Source: Acholeplasmataceae bacterium | GTDB lineage: Bacteria > Bacillota_I > Bacilli_A > Acholeplasmatales > Acholeplasmataceae | DNA length: 6,689 nucleotides | NCBI GenBank assembly: GCA_003518475.1 | Contig: DOYO01000062.1 | Coordinates: 1 to 6,689 of the forward strand | Reading direction: 5' to 3' | Part shown: piece after piece, positions 1-6,153 of the stretch | How the letters are laid out: each line of letters opens with the position of its first letter | Numbering within the stretch: position 1 is the first letter of the stretch | The notes under the pieces: model-generated | What the model was told of the DNA's origin: nothing | The model's input: only the letters and a program-made list of their open reading frames with translations | The model's database searches: none | Position numbers and translations under genes: made by a program

Positions 1-1305
1 GGAAGAAATCCAAGACCTCCGAAAGCTTATGATATTCATCAGGTCAAGGATTTAATCAACCGTCTTTCTTATGAACTCACGCAAGACCAAAAGGATGCAG
101 TCAACGATATATTCAGAGATTTCAAAAAGCCTTATGCGAGCTACCGCTTGATCCAAGGAGATGTCGGATCAGGTAAAACAATCGTCACGCTGATTGCAGT
201 TTATGCAGTCATCACAGCAGGAGAACAAGTCTCCTTCATGGCTCCGACTGAACTTTTGGCAAACCAGCACTACCAATATTTCACAAGCATTCTAAAAGAC
301 TCGAAAATCGCCTTATTGACTGGTAAAACAAAAAACAAGGATGAGATGAAGAAAAAGATCAAGAACCATGAATACGATTTGGTTATCGGTACGCATGCCC
401 TGATTGAAAAGGATGTCGAGTTCTCAAATCTTGGGTTTGTAGTGATTGATGAACAGCATAAATTCGGTGTCAATACCAGAGAAGATTTAATCATCAAAGC
501 GAAATCGAAGGATGTGCTTTATTTAACTGCGACTCCGATTCCTAGAACGCTCGCCATGGTTGCGTTCGGCGAATCTCATGTCAGCATGATCAAAGAAAAA
601 CCGAAGAACAGATTGCCCGTTGAAACCATCTATATTCAAAAATCTGAGATCAAACAGTTATATGAATCTATTCAATTTGCGATCAACAGAAAGGAACATG
701 TTTATCTTGTCGTTCCTGCAATCACATCAGATAAAGTCACAGATAACATTGAAACAGTTTATGAAGAAATCAAATCAAGGTTTGATTGCATGCTGTTTGT
801 GTTACATGGAAAACTGACACCGGAAGAAAAAGATAAAGTGATGGAAAGCTTTGTTTATACACCAGGAAGCATTTTGCTTGCGACCACAATGATTGAAGTT
901 GGAATTGATATCCCAACAGCAACCTTGATAGGAATATACGCTGCGGAATCCTTCGGGTTATCACAGCTTCATCAGCTAAGAGGCAGAGTAGGACGCGGAG
1001 ATCTTCAAAGCGCATGTTATCTGATTTCAGAAAAAGAAGATGTTGAACGTTTAGAATTATTATCCAAGATCAATGATGGGTTTACGCTCAGCGAATACGA
1101 TTTGATTGCGAGAGGTCCCGGAGATTTTCTTGGTGTTGATCAATCCGGTTATTTGAAATTTGATTTTTTAGATATCTTAACGGATTATCCAATTTTGATT
1201 GAAGCTCAAAAAAATGTCGTTTCACTTTTTCAAAGACCGGATTTTAAGACAAATCCAGCGTATAAATATTTAAACAAGTACATTACAGACTTACCAAAGG
1301 TATGA
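1..1305 (+). CDS. recG: ATP-dependent DNA helicase RecG, C-terminal part (5' end outside window)
   Basis: RecG is a superfamily 2 double-stranded DNA translocase that remodels stalled replication forks and Holliday junctions in the cytoplasm. The frame is open from base 1 with no start codon, so only about 434 residues are present of a family length near 680; the N-terminal wedge/OB domain is missing. Seen in order: the lead-in YELTQDQKDAV (about codons 27-37); Walker A GDVGSGKT (nt 157-180); the Walker B box DEQH (nt 448-459), which in RecG is DEQHRFGV and here reads DEQHKFGV; motif III TATPIPRTLA (from nt 526); and motif VI QLRGRVGRG (nt 973-999). These are followed by the RecG-specific tail RGPGDFLGVDQSG. 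The TTG at 148 lies inside the helicase core and is not a real start. The stop codon TGA (1303-1305) overlaps the promoter of the next gene. Identification is firm. Confidence 0.97.
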   Translation, partial: GRNPRPPKAYDIHQVKDLINRLSYELTQDQKDAVNDIFRDFKKPYASYRLIQGDVGSGKTIVTLIAVYAVITAGEQVSFMAPTELLANQHYQYFTSILKDSKIALLTGKTKNKDEMKKKIKNHEYDLVIGTHALIEKDVEFSNLGFVVIDEQHKFGVNTREDLIIKAKSKDVLYLTATPIPRTLAMVAFGESHVSMIKEKPKNRLPVETIYIQKSEIKQLYESIQFAINRKEHVYLVVPAITSDKVTDNIETVYEEIKSRFDCMLFVLHGKLTPEEKDKVMESFVYTPGSILLATTMIEVGIDIPTATLIGIYAAESFGLSQLHQLRGRVGRGDLQSACYLISEKEDVERLELLSKINDGFTLSEYDLIARGPGDFLGVDQSGYLKFDFLDILTDYPILIEAQKNVVSLFQRPDFKTNPAYKYLNKYITDLPKV

Positions 1306-1311
1306 TATAAT
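1282..1311 (+). promoter_or_regulatory. Candidate sigma-A promoter (extended -10) for the plsX-rnc-dnaD-nth operon
   Basis: A perfect TATAAT lies at 1306-1311, with TG at 1303-1304 one base upstream, giving the extended -10 form TGATATAAT. An ATTACA at 1282-1287 matches the -35 consensus at four of six positions with 18 bases spacing. Transcription would start near 1318, leaving a leader of about 15 bases before plsX. The TG of the extended element is part of the recG stop codon. The motif match is seen directly; promoter activity is inferred. Confidence 0.6.
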
Positions 1312-1332
1312 AATGAAAACGAAAGTAGGGAT

Positions 1333-2343
1333 ATGATGATACGTTTAGCAGTTGACGGCATGGGTGGCGACTACGCACCAGAGCCAATCGTTAAAGGAAC
1401 TTTAAGAGCGCTTAAAAAATTTGACAACATCGAAATCACTTTATTTGGAGATGAAGTTAAAATGGCTCCCTTTTTAGAACAGCATCCAAGACTTCATGTG
1501 GTGCATACGCCTTATTATTTGGAAATGGGTGAAAAAGATCCAATCAAACAATATAGAACCAATAAAGAACTTTCTATGTTTTTAGCGATGCAGTTTGTTA
1601 AAGATGGAAATGCGGATGCAGTCGTCAGCGCCGGTCCTACACAAGCGCTTGTCGTCGGTGGACATTTCATCATCAGACGCATGCCGGAAATGAAGCGTGT
1701 CGCAATCGCTCCGATGATGCCTTCCTATGACCAAAGAGGAAGACTGCTTTTAGATTCTGGAGCAAACGTGGATTTCAAGCCTGAGCATTTATTGGATTTC
1801 GCGATTTACGCAACCATCATGGCTGAAAAAGTATTGAATAGAACAAAACCAACCGTCGCACTGATCAATATCGGTACTGAAGATAGCAAGGGTAGAGATT
1901 TTGACAAGGAAGTATTTGCATTACTTAAAGCAAGTCCAGATGTCAATTTTGTCGGAAATATTGAACCGAAAGAAGTATTGACCACAGAAGCGGATATCAT
2001 GATCTCTGATGGCTTCACAGCCAACATCGTCATGAAGACCGTTGAAGGTACTGCCAAGGGTTTAGGCATGGTCTTGAAACGCGAAATCAAATCATCCATT
2101 TTCGCAACCATCGGTGCGTTATTCATGAGAAAAGCACTAAAGAGATTTAAACAATCACTAGATCCATCCGAAATCGGTGGAGCATTATTGATGGGCTTTT
2201 CCAGTGTCGTGATTAAAGCTCAAGGATCATCTAAGGAATACGGATTCTATAATGCCATCAGACAAGCGAAGGAAATGGTTGAAGCCAATGTCATCGGTCT
2301 TGTTACAGAAACATTATCTAAAAAGGAAGTTAAGGCAGAATGA
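1333..2343 (+). CDS. plsX: Phosphate acyltransferase PlsX
   Basis: PlsX converts acyl-ACP and phosphate to acyl-phosphate, the donor used by PlsY in the first acylation of glycerol-3-phosphate in phospholipid synthesis; it is a peripheral membrane protein. Family marks are VDGMGGDYAPEPIVKG at the N terminus, LLDSGANVD in the middle, INIGTEDSKG, FVGNIEPKEV, SDGFTANIVMKTVEG and GGALLMGF near the C terminus. The length of 336 residues is normal. Several usually conserved positions differ: the SAGNTGA loop reads SAGPTQA (residues 99-105), and the C-terminal K-A-H-G-S-S reads KAQGSS (Gln297). Two adjacent ATGs (1333 and 1336) are possible starts. The weak AGGG at 1327-1330 is better spaced for 1336, which would give MIRLAVDG. 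The stop overlaps the rnc start as ATGA, so the two are probably translationally coupled. No fapR, fabD, fabG or acpP lies next to it. Confidence 0.95.
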   Translation: MMIRLAVDGMGGDYAPEPIVKGTLRALKKFDNIEITLFGDEVKMAPFLEQHPRLHVVHTPYYLEMGEKDPIKQYRTNKELSMFLAMQFVKDGNADAVVSAGPTQALVVGGHFIIRRMPEMKRVAIAPMMPSYDQRGRLLLDSGANVDFKPEHLLDFAIYATIMAEKVLNRTKPTVALINIGTEDSKGRDFDKEVFALLKASPDVNFVGNIEPKEVLTTEADIMISDGFTANIVMKTVEGTAKGLGMVLKREIKSSIFATIGALFMRKALKRFKQSLDPSEIGGALLMGFSSVVIKAQGSSKEYGFYNAIRQAKEMVEANVIGLVTETLSKKEVKAE

Positions 2344-3014
2344 AGTCATTATTAGAAAGACTGGATATACCCTATCAAAATGAATCTTTATATTTGACTG
2401 CATTGACACACGCATCCTATGGGTATGAATATCAAGTAGAAAATAATGAACGCTTAGAATTCTTGGGAGATGCGGTCATGCAGCTCCTCATGGGTGATTA
2501 TCTATATCGGAAAGATTCAGTCAATGAAGGCATCATGACGAAAATGCGCGCGCAGCTGGTCTGCAAGGAAGCATATGTCGTTTATGCATCCTATATTCAT
2601 TTGAAGGATTACATGCGTCTTGGGAAGGGTGAACAACTCAAGGGAGCGAACGATTCGATGATTGCTGATGCATTTGAGGCTTTATTTGGTGCGATCTATC
2701 TCGATTTGGGATATATGGCAGCAGAAAAAGCATTTCAAATCATGGTCGTCCCCCATATCAAGCCGATGGCTAAAATCATCGACTACAAGTCATCGCTTCA
2801 AGAATTGATTCAAAGCGGTGATAAAAGAAGTATCAGTTATATCGTCTTAAAGGAAACAGGGCCTTCTCACGATAAGGAATATGAGGTTGCAGTCAAACTG
2901 GACAATCATATCACGTTAGGCGTGGGCAAGGGTAAAAAGAAAAAAGATGCAGAACAAGATGCAGCGCACGACGCATTGAAGAAGGTTAACTATGATCTTA
3001 AAGAGACTCTATGA
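2340..3014 (+). CDS. rnc: Ribonuclease III
   Basis: RNase III cuts double-stranded RNA during rRNA maturation, mRNA turnover and antisense RNA decay, working as a dimer with Mg2+. The catalytic domain (about residues 5-145) carries the signature NERLEFLGDAV at residues 36-46. The expected acidic residues are all present: Glu37, Glu40, Asp44, Glu63, Asp110 and Glu113. The double-stranded RNA binding domain occupies about residues 150-217 and starts at YKSSLQELIQ. It ends with the basic Lys run in GKGKKKKDAEQDAA followed by the closing helix. The length of 224 is typical. The ATG at 2340 overlaps the plsX stop by four bases (ATGA); AAGGAAG at 2323-2329 and AAGG at 2332-2335 are possible ribosome binding sites. 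The gene overlaps the next one by 23 bases. Nothing suggests loss of function. Confidence 0.98.
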   Translation: MKSLLERLDIPYQNESLYLTALTHASYGYEYQVENNERLEFLGDAVMQLLMGDYLYRKDSVNEGIMTKMRAQLVCKEAYVVYASYIHLKDYMRLGKGEQLKGANDSMIADAFEALFGAIYLDLGYMAAEKAFQIMVVPHIKPMAKIIDYKSSLQELIQSGDKRSISYIVLKETGPSHDKEYEVAVKLDNHITLGVGKGKKKKDAEQDAAHDALKKVNYDLKETL

Positions 3015-3606
3015 GGATTACGATTTAGCGATTGAACGCATCTTGATCAAGGAATACAAACGTCTGAAGCTTTCCATGCCTGAGATGTCTGTTTTGCTTG
3101 CTCTTTTTTCAATTTATAAAAAGAGAAAAACATTTTCCATCACCTCCATCGCCAAACGCGTGGAGCTGAATGCAAATGATATCGGATCACTTGTTGAATC
3201 CTTGATGAATAAGGGATTCATGACAATCTTACTAGATACGAAGGATGGAAAAGAAAGAGAAGTCTTTGAACTTGATCCGACCTTCATGAAGATTGAAGAG
3301 CTATATAAGTCAGACGATTTGGAAAAGATCAAGGTTTTAGCTGAATCCGCATTAACGGAAACCATCAGATTGTTTGAACAAGGACTCGGCAGAGCATTGA
3401 TGTCTTATGAACTGGAGAATATCAGAAGATGGTATGACGACAAGACCTATACCCATGAACAAATCATCAGTGCAATCCGTTCATCCGAATCAAAATGCAG
3501 TGTTAAATATGTGGAACGCATCCTCACGCAAGCCATTCCTAAACCGATGGAAATCGATCAAGATGTTGAAAATGCTTTGGATGAGATTTATAAGAAAATC
3601 AGATGA
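2992..3606 (+). CDS. dnaD: DnaD-family replication initiation/restart protein
   Basis: DnaD-type proteins help load the replicative helicase at oriC and at restart sites in low-GC Gram-positive bacteria. The N-terminal part (about residues 27-95) looks like the winged-helix domain: SMPEMSVLLALFSI, then the recognition region ITSIAKRVELNANDIGSLVESL and a short wing. The C-terminal part (about residues 122-183) fits the DnaD/DnaB_2 domain: FEQGLGRALMSYELENIRRW, then YTHEQIISAI and the closing helix with VKYVERIL. In the Bacillus protein that helix contains a Y-x3-I-x3-W motif; here Tyr173 and Ile177 fit but the Trp position is Ala181. The immediate neighbour is nth, the same dnaD-nth order as in Bacillus, which supports the call. 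The start ATG at 2992 lies inside rnc and has GAAGAAGG (2978-2985) six bases upstream. The stop forms ATGA with nth. The family is clear; orthology to DnaD proper is likely. Confidence 0.88.
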   Translation: MILKRLYEDYDLAIERILIKEYKRLKLSMPEMSVLLALFSIYKKRKTFSITSIAKRVELNANDIGSLVESLMNKGFMTILLDTKDGKEREVFELDPTFMKIEELYKSDDLEKIKVLAESALTETIRLFEQGLGRALMSYELENIRRWYDDKTYTHEQIISAIRSSESKCSVKYVERILTQAIPKPMEIDQDVENALDEIYKKIR

Positions 3607-4238
3607 ATAGAGCAGAAATCATTCTTGATGTTTTAGAATCCATGTTTCCTGACGCGCATGTCGAACTCAATCATCAAAATAACTTTGAACTCCTGATTGC
3701 TGTTGTCTTAAGCGCACAGACCACGGACATCAGTGTGAATAAAATAACGAAGCCCTTATTTCAAAAATATCCAACTGCCTTTGAATTATCTGAAGCTTTG
3801 ATTGAAGATATCGAAAGCATCATCAAAACCATTGGATTATATCGTAACAAGGCTAAAAACATTCAGATGCTCTCCAAAGATTTAGTTGCTAAATTCAATG
3901 GGGAGGTTCCTTCAAAGAGAAAAGATTTAGAAGCTTTGCCGGGCGTGGGGAGAAAGACTGCGAATGTAGTTTTATCCAACGCATTCGGCATACCCGCACT
4001 CGCTGTTGATACGCATGTCGCACGGGTTTCTATTAGACTTGGTTTGGCGAAAGATAATGATTCGGTACTGGAAATAGAAAAGAAATTGATGAGAAAAATA
4101 CCAAAAGAATTATGGCAGAAAGCACATCACCAATTGATTTTTTTTGGAAGGTATCACTGTTTAGCGAAAAATCCAAAATGCGGTGCATGTCCACTATATG
4201 ACATCTGCAAATATAAAGATAAAGAATTGAAAAACTGA
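3603..4238 (+). CDS. nth: Endonuclease III (DNA glycosylase/AP lyase)
   Basis: Endonuclease III removes oxidised pyrimidines from DNA and nicks the abasic site, starting base excision repair. The helix-hairpin-helix LPGVGRKTA carries the catalytic lysine (Lys118). The catalytic aspartate Asp136 sits in AVDTHVARV. The C terminus has the four cysteines of the [4Fe-4S] cluster with the canonical spacing C-x6-C-x2-C-x5-C: Cys186, Cys193, Cys196 and Cys202. The early LSAQTTD motif (residues 36-42) is also typical. The length of 211 equals the E. coli family size. The ATG overlaps the dnaD stop by four bases, so translation is probably coupled. It is the last gene of the housekeeping operon. I see no GC-rich hairpin with a T-run after it, so transcription may read on into the accessory region. 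Identification is firm. Confidence 0.97.
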   Translation: MNRAEIILDVLESMFPDAHVELNHQNNFELLIAVVLSAQTTDISVNKITKPLFQKYPTAFELSEALIEDIESIIKTIGLYRNKAKNIQMLSKDLVAKFNGEVPSKRKDLEALPGVGRKTANVVLSNAFGIPALAVDTHVARVSIRLGLAKDNDSVLEIEKKLMRKIPKELWQKAHHQLIFFGRYHCLAKNPKCGACPLYDICKYKDKELKN

Positions 4239-4360
4239 CAATCATCACAATCCATATATCTAGAAAAAGATACTCGTTAAAATTAAAACCATTTACAAAA
4301 GATTATGATAATTGAAATATATGAAAATACACTTACATAAGTTGAACACATACCAAAAAC
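4239..4360. other. Short AT-rich junction between the housekeeping operon and the RHS-tip array
   Basis: No gene, RNA or convincing terminator is visible in these bases. A TATC/GATA pair at 4257-4272 could form only a four-base stem. A weak promoter-like pair (TTAAAA at 4283-4288 and GATAAT at 4307-4312, 18 bases apart) exists but has little meaning in such AT-rich sequence. This is where the composition changes from housekeeping-like to accessory-like, so one end of an inserted or rearranged block may lie here. Confidence 0.5.
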
Positions 4361-4456
4361 ATGTACTTGATTGATCCAGTTTATGAGCGTGAAAAATCAG
4401 ATGGAAGATAAGAAGATGATTCATTAAGATCAATTGGTGATGTTCAATCTACAAAC
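4361..4456 (+). pseudogene. Degraded end of an RHS/YD-repeat core, leading in frame into tip 1
   Basis: Read in the same frame as the following tip, this stretch gives MYLIDPVYEREKSDGR, a TAA stop (4409-4411), then EDDSLRSIGDVQSTN directly before MYAYYANN. This resembles the end of the RHS-repeat-associated core, whose usual form is roughly 'RYYDPxxGRFIxxDD...GDxQSxNxYAYCxNNPVxxVDPSG'. The stop codon and the garbled GRF region mean the remnant cannot be read through. No open frame for the rest of an RHS protein exists upstream, where nth begins the housekeeping operon, so this is a detached fragment and not the end of a full gene. The match is from memory of the family and was not searched. 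Confidence 0.65.
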
Positions 4457-5038
4457 ATGTATGCTTATTATGCAAACAATACAGTAATGCATGTTGATCC
4501 ATCTGGAGAAAGTTTTCTGGTAATTGGTGGAGCAATATTACTTGGTGGTTTGATTGGTGGATTTATAGGAGTAGTTTCAAGATCTGATGATGAAACTGTG
4601 TTTGGATCATTTATAGGTGGATTTATCAATGGGGCAGTAAATACTACCGGTCTTGCTGCAGCTTTAGCAACAGGTGGAACTGGCGCGTTTCTATGGGCTG
4701 CTGGTAGTGGTTTAGTAGGTGGAGGGTTAGGTAGTTTTGTGAGTCAATATATATCATCAGGCCATGTTAAACTTGGCCTAGTTGTTGCTTCTAGCCTTTA
4801 TTCTGCAACATCGAACCTCTTAGCACTATATGGTGCTAAATACTTTGCTGATATATATGGGGTAACTTGGGGAGAAAAATTTGTTAGCGCTATTATTCCT
4901 TCATTAGGCTCTTTTGTAATAACAAGTACAATTGCTTTTGTTGTGCTACCAAATCCAAATAGATTTCTATATGTACAGAATACCTCATTATTTAATCAAA
5001 CGAAAAGCGCACTTAAAATAGATTTTTCTTGGAGGTAG
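4457..5038 (+). CDS. Orphan RHS C-terminal tip 1 (glycine-rich hydrophobic, putative toxin tip fragment)
   Basis: The frame begins within the RHS core-to-tip junction: YAYYANNTVMHVDPSGE is a variant of the usual YAYCxNNPVxYVDPSG. After it come about 150 residues rich in Gly, Ala and hydrophobics. The segment LIGGFIG is repeated as FIGGFIN 20 residues later, encoded by an exact GGTGGATTTAT repeat at 4556 and 4616. Such glycine-zipper segments are common in Gram-positive RHS and WapA-like tips just after the DPSG junction, where they are thought to help toxin entry. I recognise no nuclease, deaminase or other catalytic domain in the last 60 residues, so the tip may act at membranes or be incomplete. 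No Shine-Dalgarno sequence stands before the ATG at 4457 (GGTGAT at 4436 is 15 bases away). Independent translation is therefore doubtful, and this is best seen as a displaced tip. It ends four bases before the next gene. Confidence 0.7.
   Translation: MYAYYANNTVMHVDPSGESFLVIGGAILLGGLIGGFIGVVSRSDDETVFGSFIGGFINGAVNTTGLAAALATGGTGAFLWAAGSGLVGGGLGSFVSQYISSGHVKLGLVVASSLYSATSNLLALYGAKYFADIYGVTWGEKFVSAIIPSLGSFVITSTIAFVVLPNPNRFLYVQNTSLFNQTKSALKIDFSWR
5031..5035 (+). promoter_or_regulatory. Ribosome binding site GGAGG deciding the TTG start of the next gene
   Basis: GGAGG is complementary to the 16S 3' end and lies seven bases before TTG 5043. It overlaps the last codons of tip 1. It fixes the TTG as the start, since the first in-frame ATG (5115) falls inside the first membrane helix. 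Confidence 0.75.
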
Positions 5039-5042
5039 TTTT

Positions 5043-5501
5043 TTGGAAAAAAATAAGTTTCGCATTTTGGTTTACATACCCATTCTGGCCGTTGTATTTT
5101 TGATAATAGGTGCTATGGCATTATATTTTATTCTTAAATATAGCCACGGTGAAGGAACAGCATTCGAAATAATATTTATTATAGTTTCTCTTGTGGGTAT
5201 TCCATTGCTTCTTTTTGTGTCTTCGTTTATTACGATGTGGCCATGCGTAGAATTTTGTAAAAAAGGTATAGAAAAAACACTATTAGGAAAAAAACAACGG
5301 TTTATTTCTTGGGAAGAAATTTATGAAATTAGAAGAATCAACGCTGGAATTACAATATGGATATTCTTTTCAAAAGTAAGTTTAGAGGGGAAGAAAATTA
5401 CAGCGTGCAGATTAAGAAAAGATAACATCTTTGTTGTCAGTACACCTGATGTTGAACAAACAATCAATCGCTTTGCTCCTTCAAGATTATTACAAAAGTA
5501 A
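5043..5501 (+). CDS. Two-helix membrane protein with PH-like C-terminal domain, putative immunity protein for tip 1
   Basis: The 152-residue product has a short basic start, two hydrophobic segments (about residues 8-31 and 42-65) joined by a short polar loop, then a soluble part of about 85 residues. The soluble part alternates beta-strand-like stretches and contains FISWEEIYEIRRI, followed by strands and a final helix-like DVEQTINRFA. This pattern resembles the bacterial PH-like domains found after two membrane helices (YcxB-like proteins). The positive residues after helix 2 suggest that the soluble part is cytoplasmic. It starts at TTG with a strong GGAGG. Its position four bases after an RHS tip is where an immunity gene is expected, and immunity genes with this membrane-plus-PH-like layout are plausible against a membrane-active tip. 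The function is inferred from position only; it could also be an unrelated small membrane protein. Confidence 0.7.
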   Translation: MEKNKFRILVYIPILAVVFLIIGAMALYFILKYSHGEGTAFEIIFIIVSLVGIPLLLFVSSFITMWPCVEFCKKGIEKTLLGKKQRFISWEEIYEIRRINAGITIWIFFSKVSLEGKKITACRLRKDNIFVVSTPDVEQTINRFAPSRLLQK

Positions 5502-5507
5502 CTATAG

Positions 5508-5586
5508 AATCTAATACGCAAATCGCTCAAAGATCGAAAAAGTAATATAAGCAGTAATAAAACATACATATTGTGCAAATACTCCA
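5508..5586 (+). pseudogene. Degraded RHS core junction of module 2, with a probable frameshift
   Basis: The bases just before tip 2 read, in the tip's own frame, HTYCANTP followed by VMYTDSDGD. This is a second copy of the YAYCxNNPVMYxDxxGD junction. In this frame a stop (5548-5550) cuts the reading upstream. In the neighbouring frame 5508-5567 is open and ends SNISSNKTY. Joining that to YCANTP needs one base (A5568) to be dropped, which would restore a Y-Y-C-A-N junction. I take this as a decayed core end with a small indel. The YCANTPVMY part is clear; the frameshift is a suggestion. Confidence 0.5.
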
Positions 5587-6138
5587 GTGATGTATACAGA
5601 CAGCGACGGCGATTTTCCAATATTGATACTCATTGGTATTGTTTTTGTTACAGCAACTGCTGTACATGGTGCGGCTAAAGCGTACAAAACAGCGAAATCT
5701 CTAGGATCAGAAGGTTGGGAACTTGCTGGTTATACTACATCCGGATTAATTCTTGGGGACTATTTGCCTGTCAAGGATAATTGGGATAGTATATCAGCAG
5801 ACATAAAACCATACGACAATGAAACAGATCAATATATCAATTTTAATTTTAATAAAGGGAACAACAAGTATTATAGTATTTATACTGCGGGTTTATTTTC
5901 AAAATACTTAAAAGAGAATATATATAGTGATTTCGAATGTAGAACAAATTTAGGCATGTATTTGGAATTGCAAACCCATTATGGTTTCGAAAAAATCTTT
6001 GGTAACTGGTATACGAATGGAAATCCGGCTATGTTAGGAGATACTTCAACCGATAGTACGGCTAGATTATTTGAGGGTATAGCTAGATTTATTTATGATT
6101 TCGGTTCATTATTGAGTGAACTGAATAATTATCAATGA
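5587..6138 (+). CDS. Orphan RHS C-terminal tip 2 (putative toxin tip fragment)
   Basis: The reading frame opens in the RHS junction (VMYTDSDGDF), then has a hydrophobic stretch (about residues 11-30) and a second region GWELAGYTTSGLILGDY, like the hydrophobic lead-in of other Gram-positive RHS tips. From about residue 80 the sequence changes to a polar, globular domain containing YYSIYTAGLFSKYL, RTNLGMYLELQTHYGFEKIF and NGNPAMLGDTSTDSTARLFE. The Arg119, Glu127, His131, Asn146-Pro147 region looks like a folded domain. I have an uncertain memory of similar endings in other Firmicute RHS proteins, but I cannot assign an activity. GTG 5587 or ATG 5590 could be the formal start; neither has a ribosome binding site, and the frame continues upstream to 5551. 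It is followed after 15 bases by a lipoprotein gene. It is probably a displaced tip that works only if recombined onto a full RHS gene. Confidence 0.65.
   Translation: MMYTDSDGDFPILILIGIVFVTATAVHGAAKAYKTAKSLGSEGWELAGYTTSGLILGDYLPVKDNWDSISADIKPYDNETDQYINFNFNKGNNKYYSIYTAGLFSKYLKENIYSDFECRTNLGMYLELQTHYGFEKIFGNWYTNGNPAMLGDTSTDSTARLFEGIARFIYDFGSLLSELNNYQ
6071..6099 (+). promoter_or_regulatory. Candidate promoter inside the end of tip 2, for the lipoprotein gene
   Basis: TTGAGG (6071-6076) and TATGAT (6094-6099) are separated by exactly 17 bases. They match the -35 and -10 consensus at four and five of six positions. Transcription would begin near 6106, giving a leader of about 48 bases that includes the strong ribosome binding site of the lipoprotein gene. 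In AT-rich DNA such pairs arise by chance, so confidence is moderate. Confidence 0.4.
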
Positions 6139-6143
6139 GAAAT

Positions 6144-6150
6144 AGGTGAT
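6144..6150 (+). promoter_or_regulatory. Strong ribosome binding site AGGTGAT for the lipoprotein gene
   Basis: AGGTGAT pairs over seven bases with the 3' end of 16S rRNA (AUCACCU) and lies at normal spacing before ATG 6154 (seven bases after AGG). It supports real, efficient translation of the lipoprotein, in contrast to the preceding tip frame. Confidence 0.75.
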
Positions 6151-6153
6151 ATC

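Noticed and set aside
148..150. TTG 148 as the start of the helicase gene
   Set aside because: The frame continues to base 1 with RecG-like sequence before the Walker A motif, so the gene is cut by the window edge.
270..497. Minus-strand open frame inside recG, and similar ones at 770-1015, 1806-2126, 3114-3365, 4033-4248, 5321-5620 and 6199-6387
   Set aside because: All lie opposite well-supported genes, show no domain features and have no convincing ribosome binding sites; they are shadows.
620..817. Plus-strand frames 620-817 and 3407-3610 in alternative phase
   Set aside because: They overlap clear recG and dnaD domains in another frame and show no recognisable protein.
4257..4272. TATC/GATA inverted repeat as a terminator of the nth operon
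   Set aside because: Only four paired AT-rich bases with no following T-run; far too weak.
4457..5038. Tip 1 as a stand-alone holin or bacteriocin-like membrane protein
   Set aside because: The NNTVMHVDPSG junction at its start and the core remnant upstream identify it as an RHS tip, and it has no start signals of its own.
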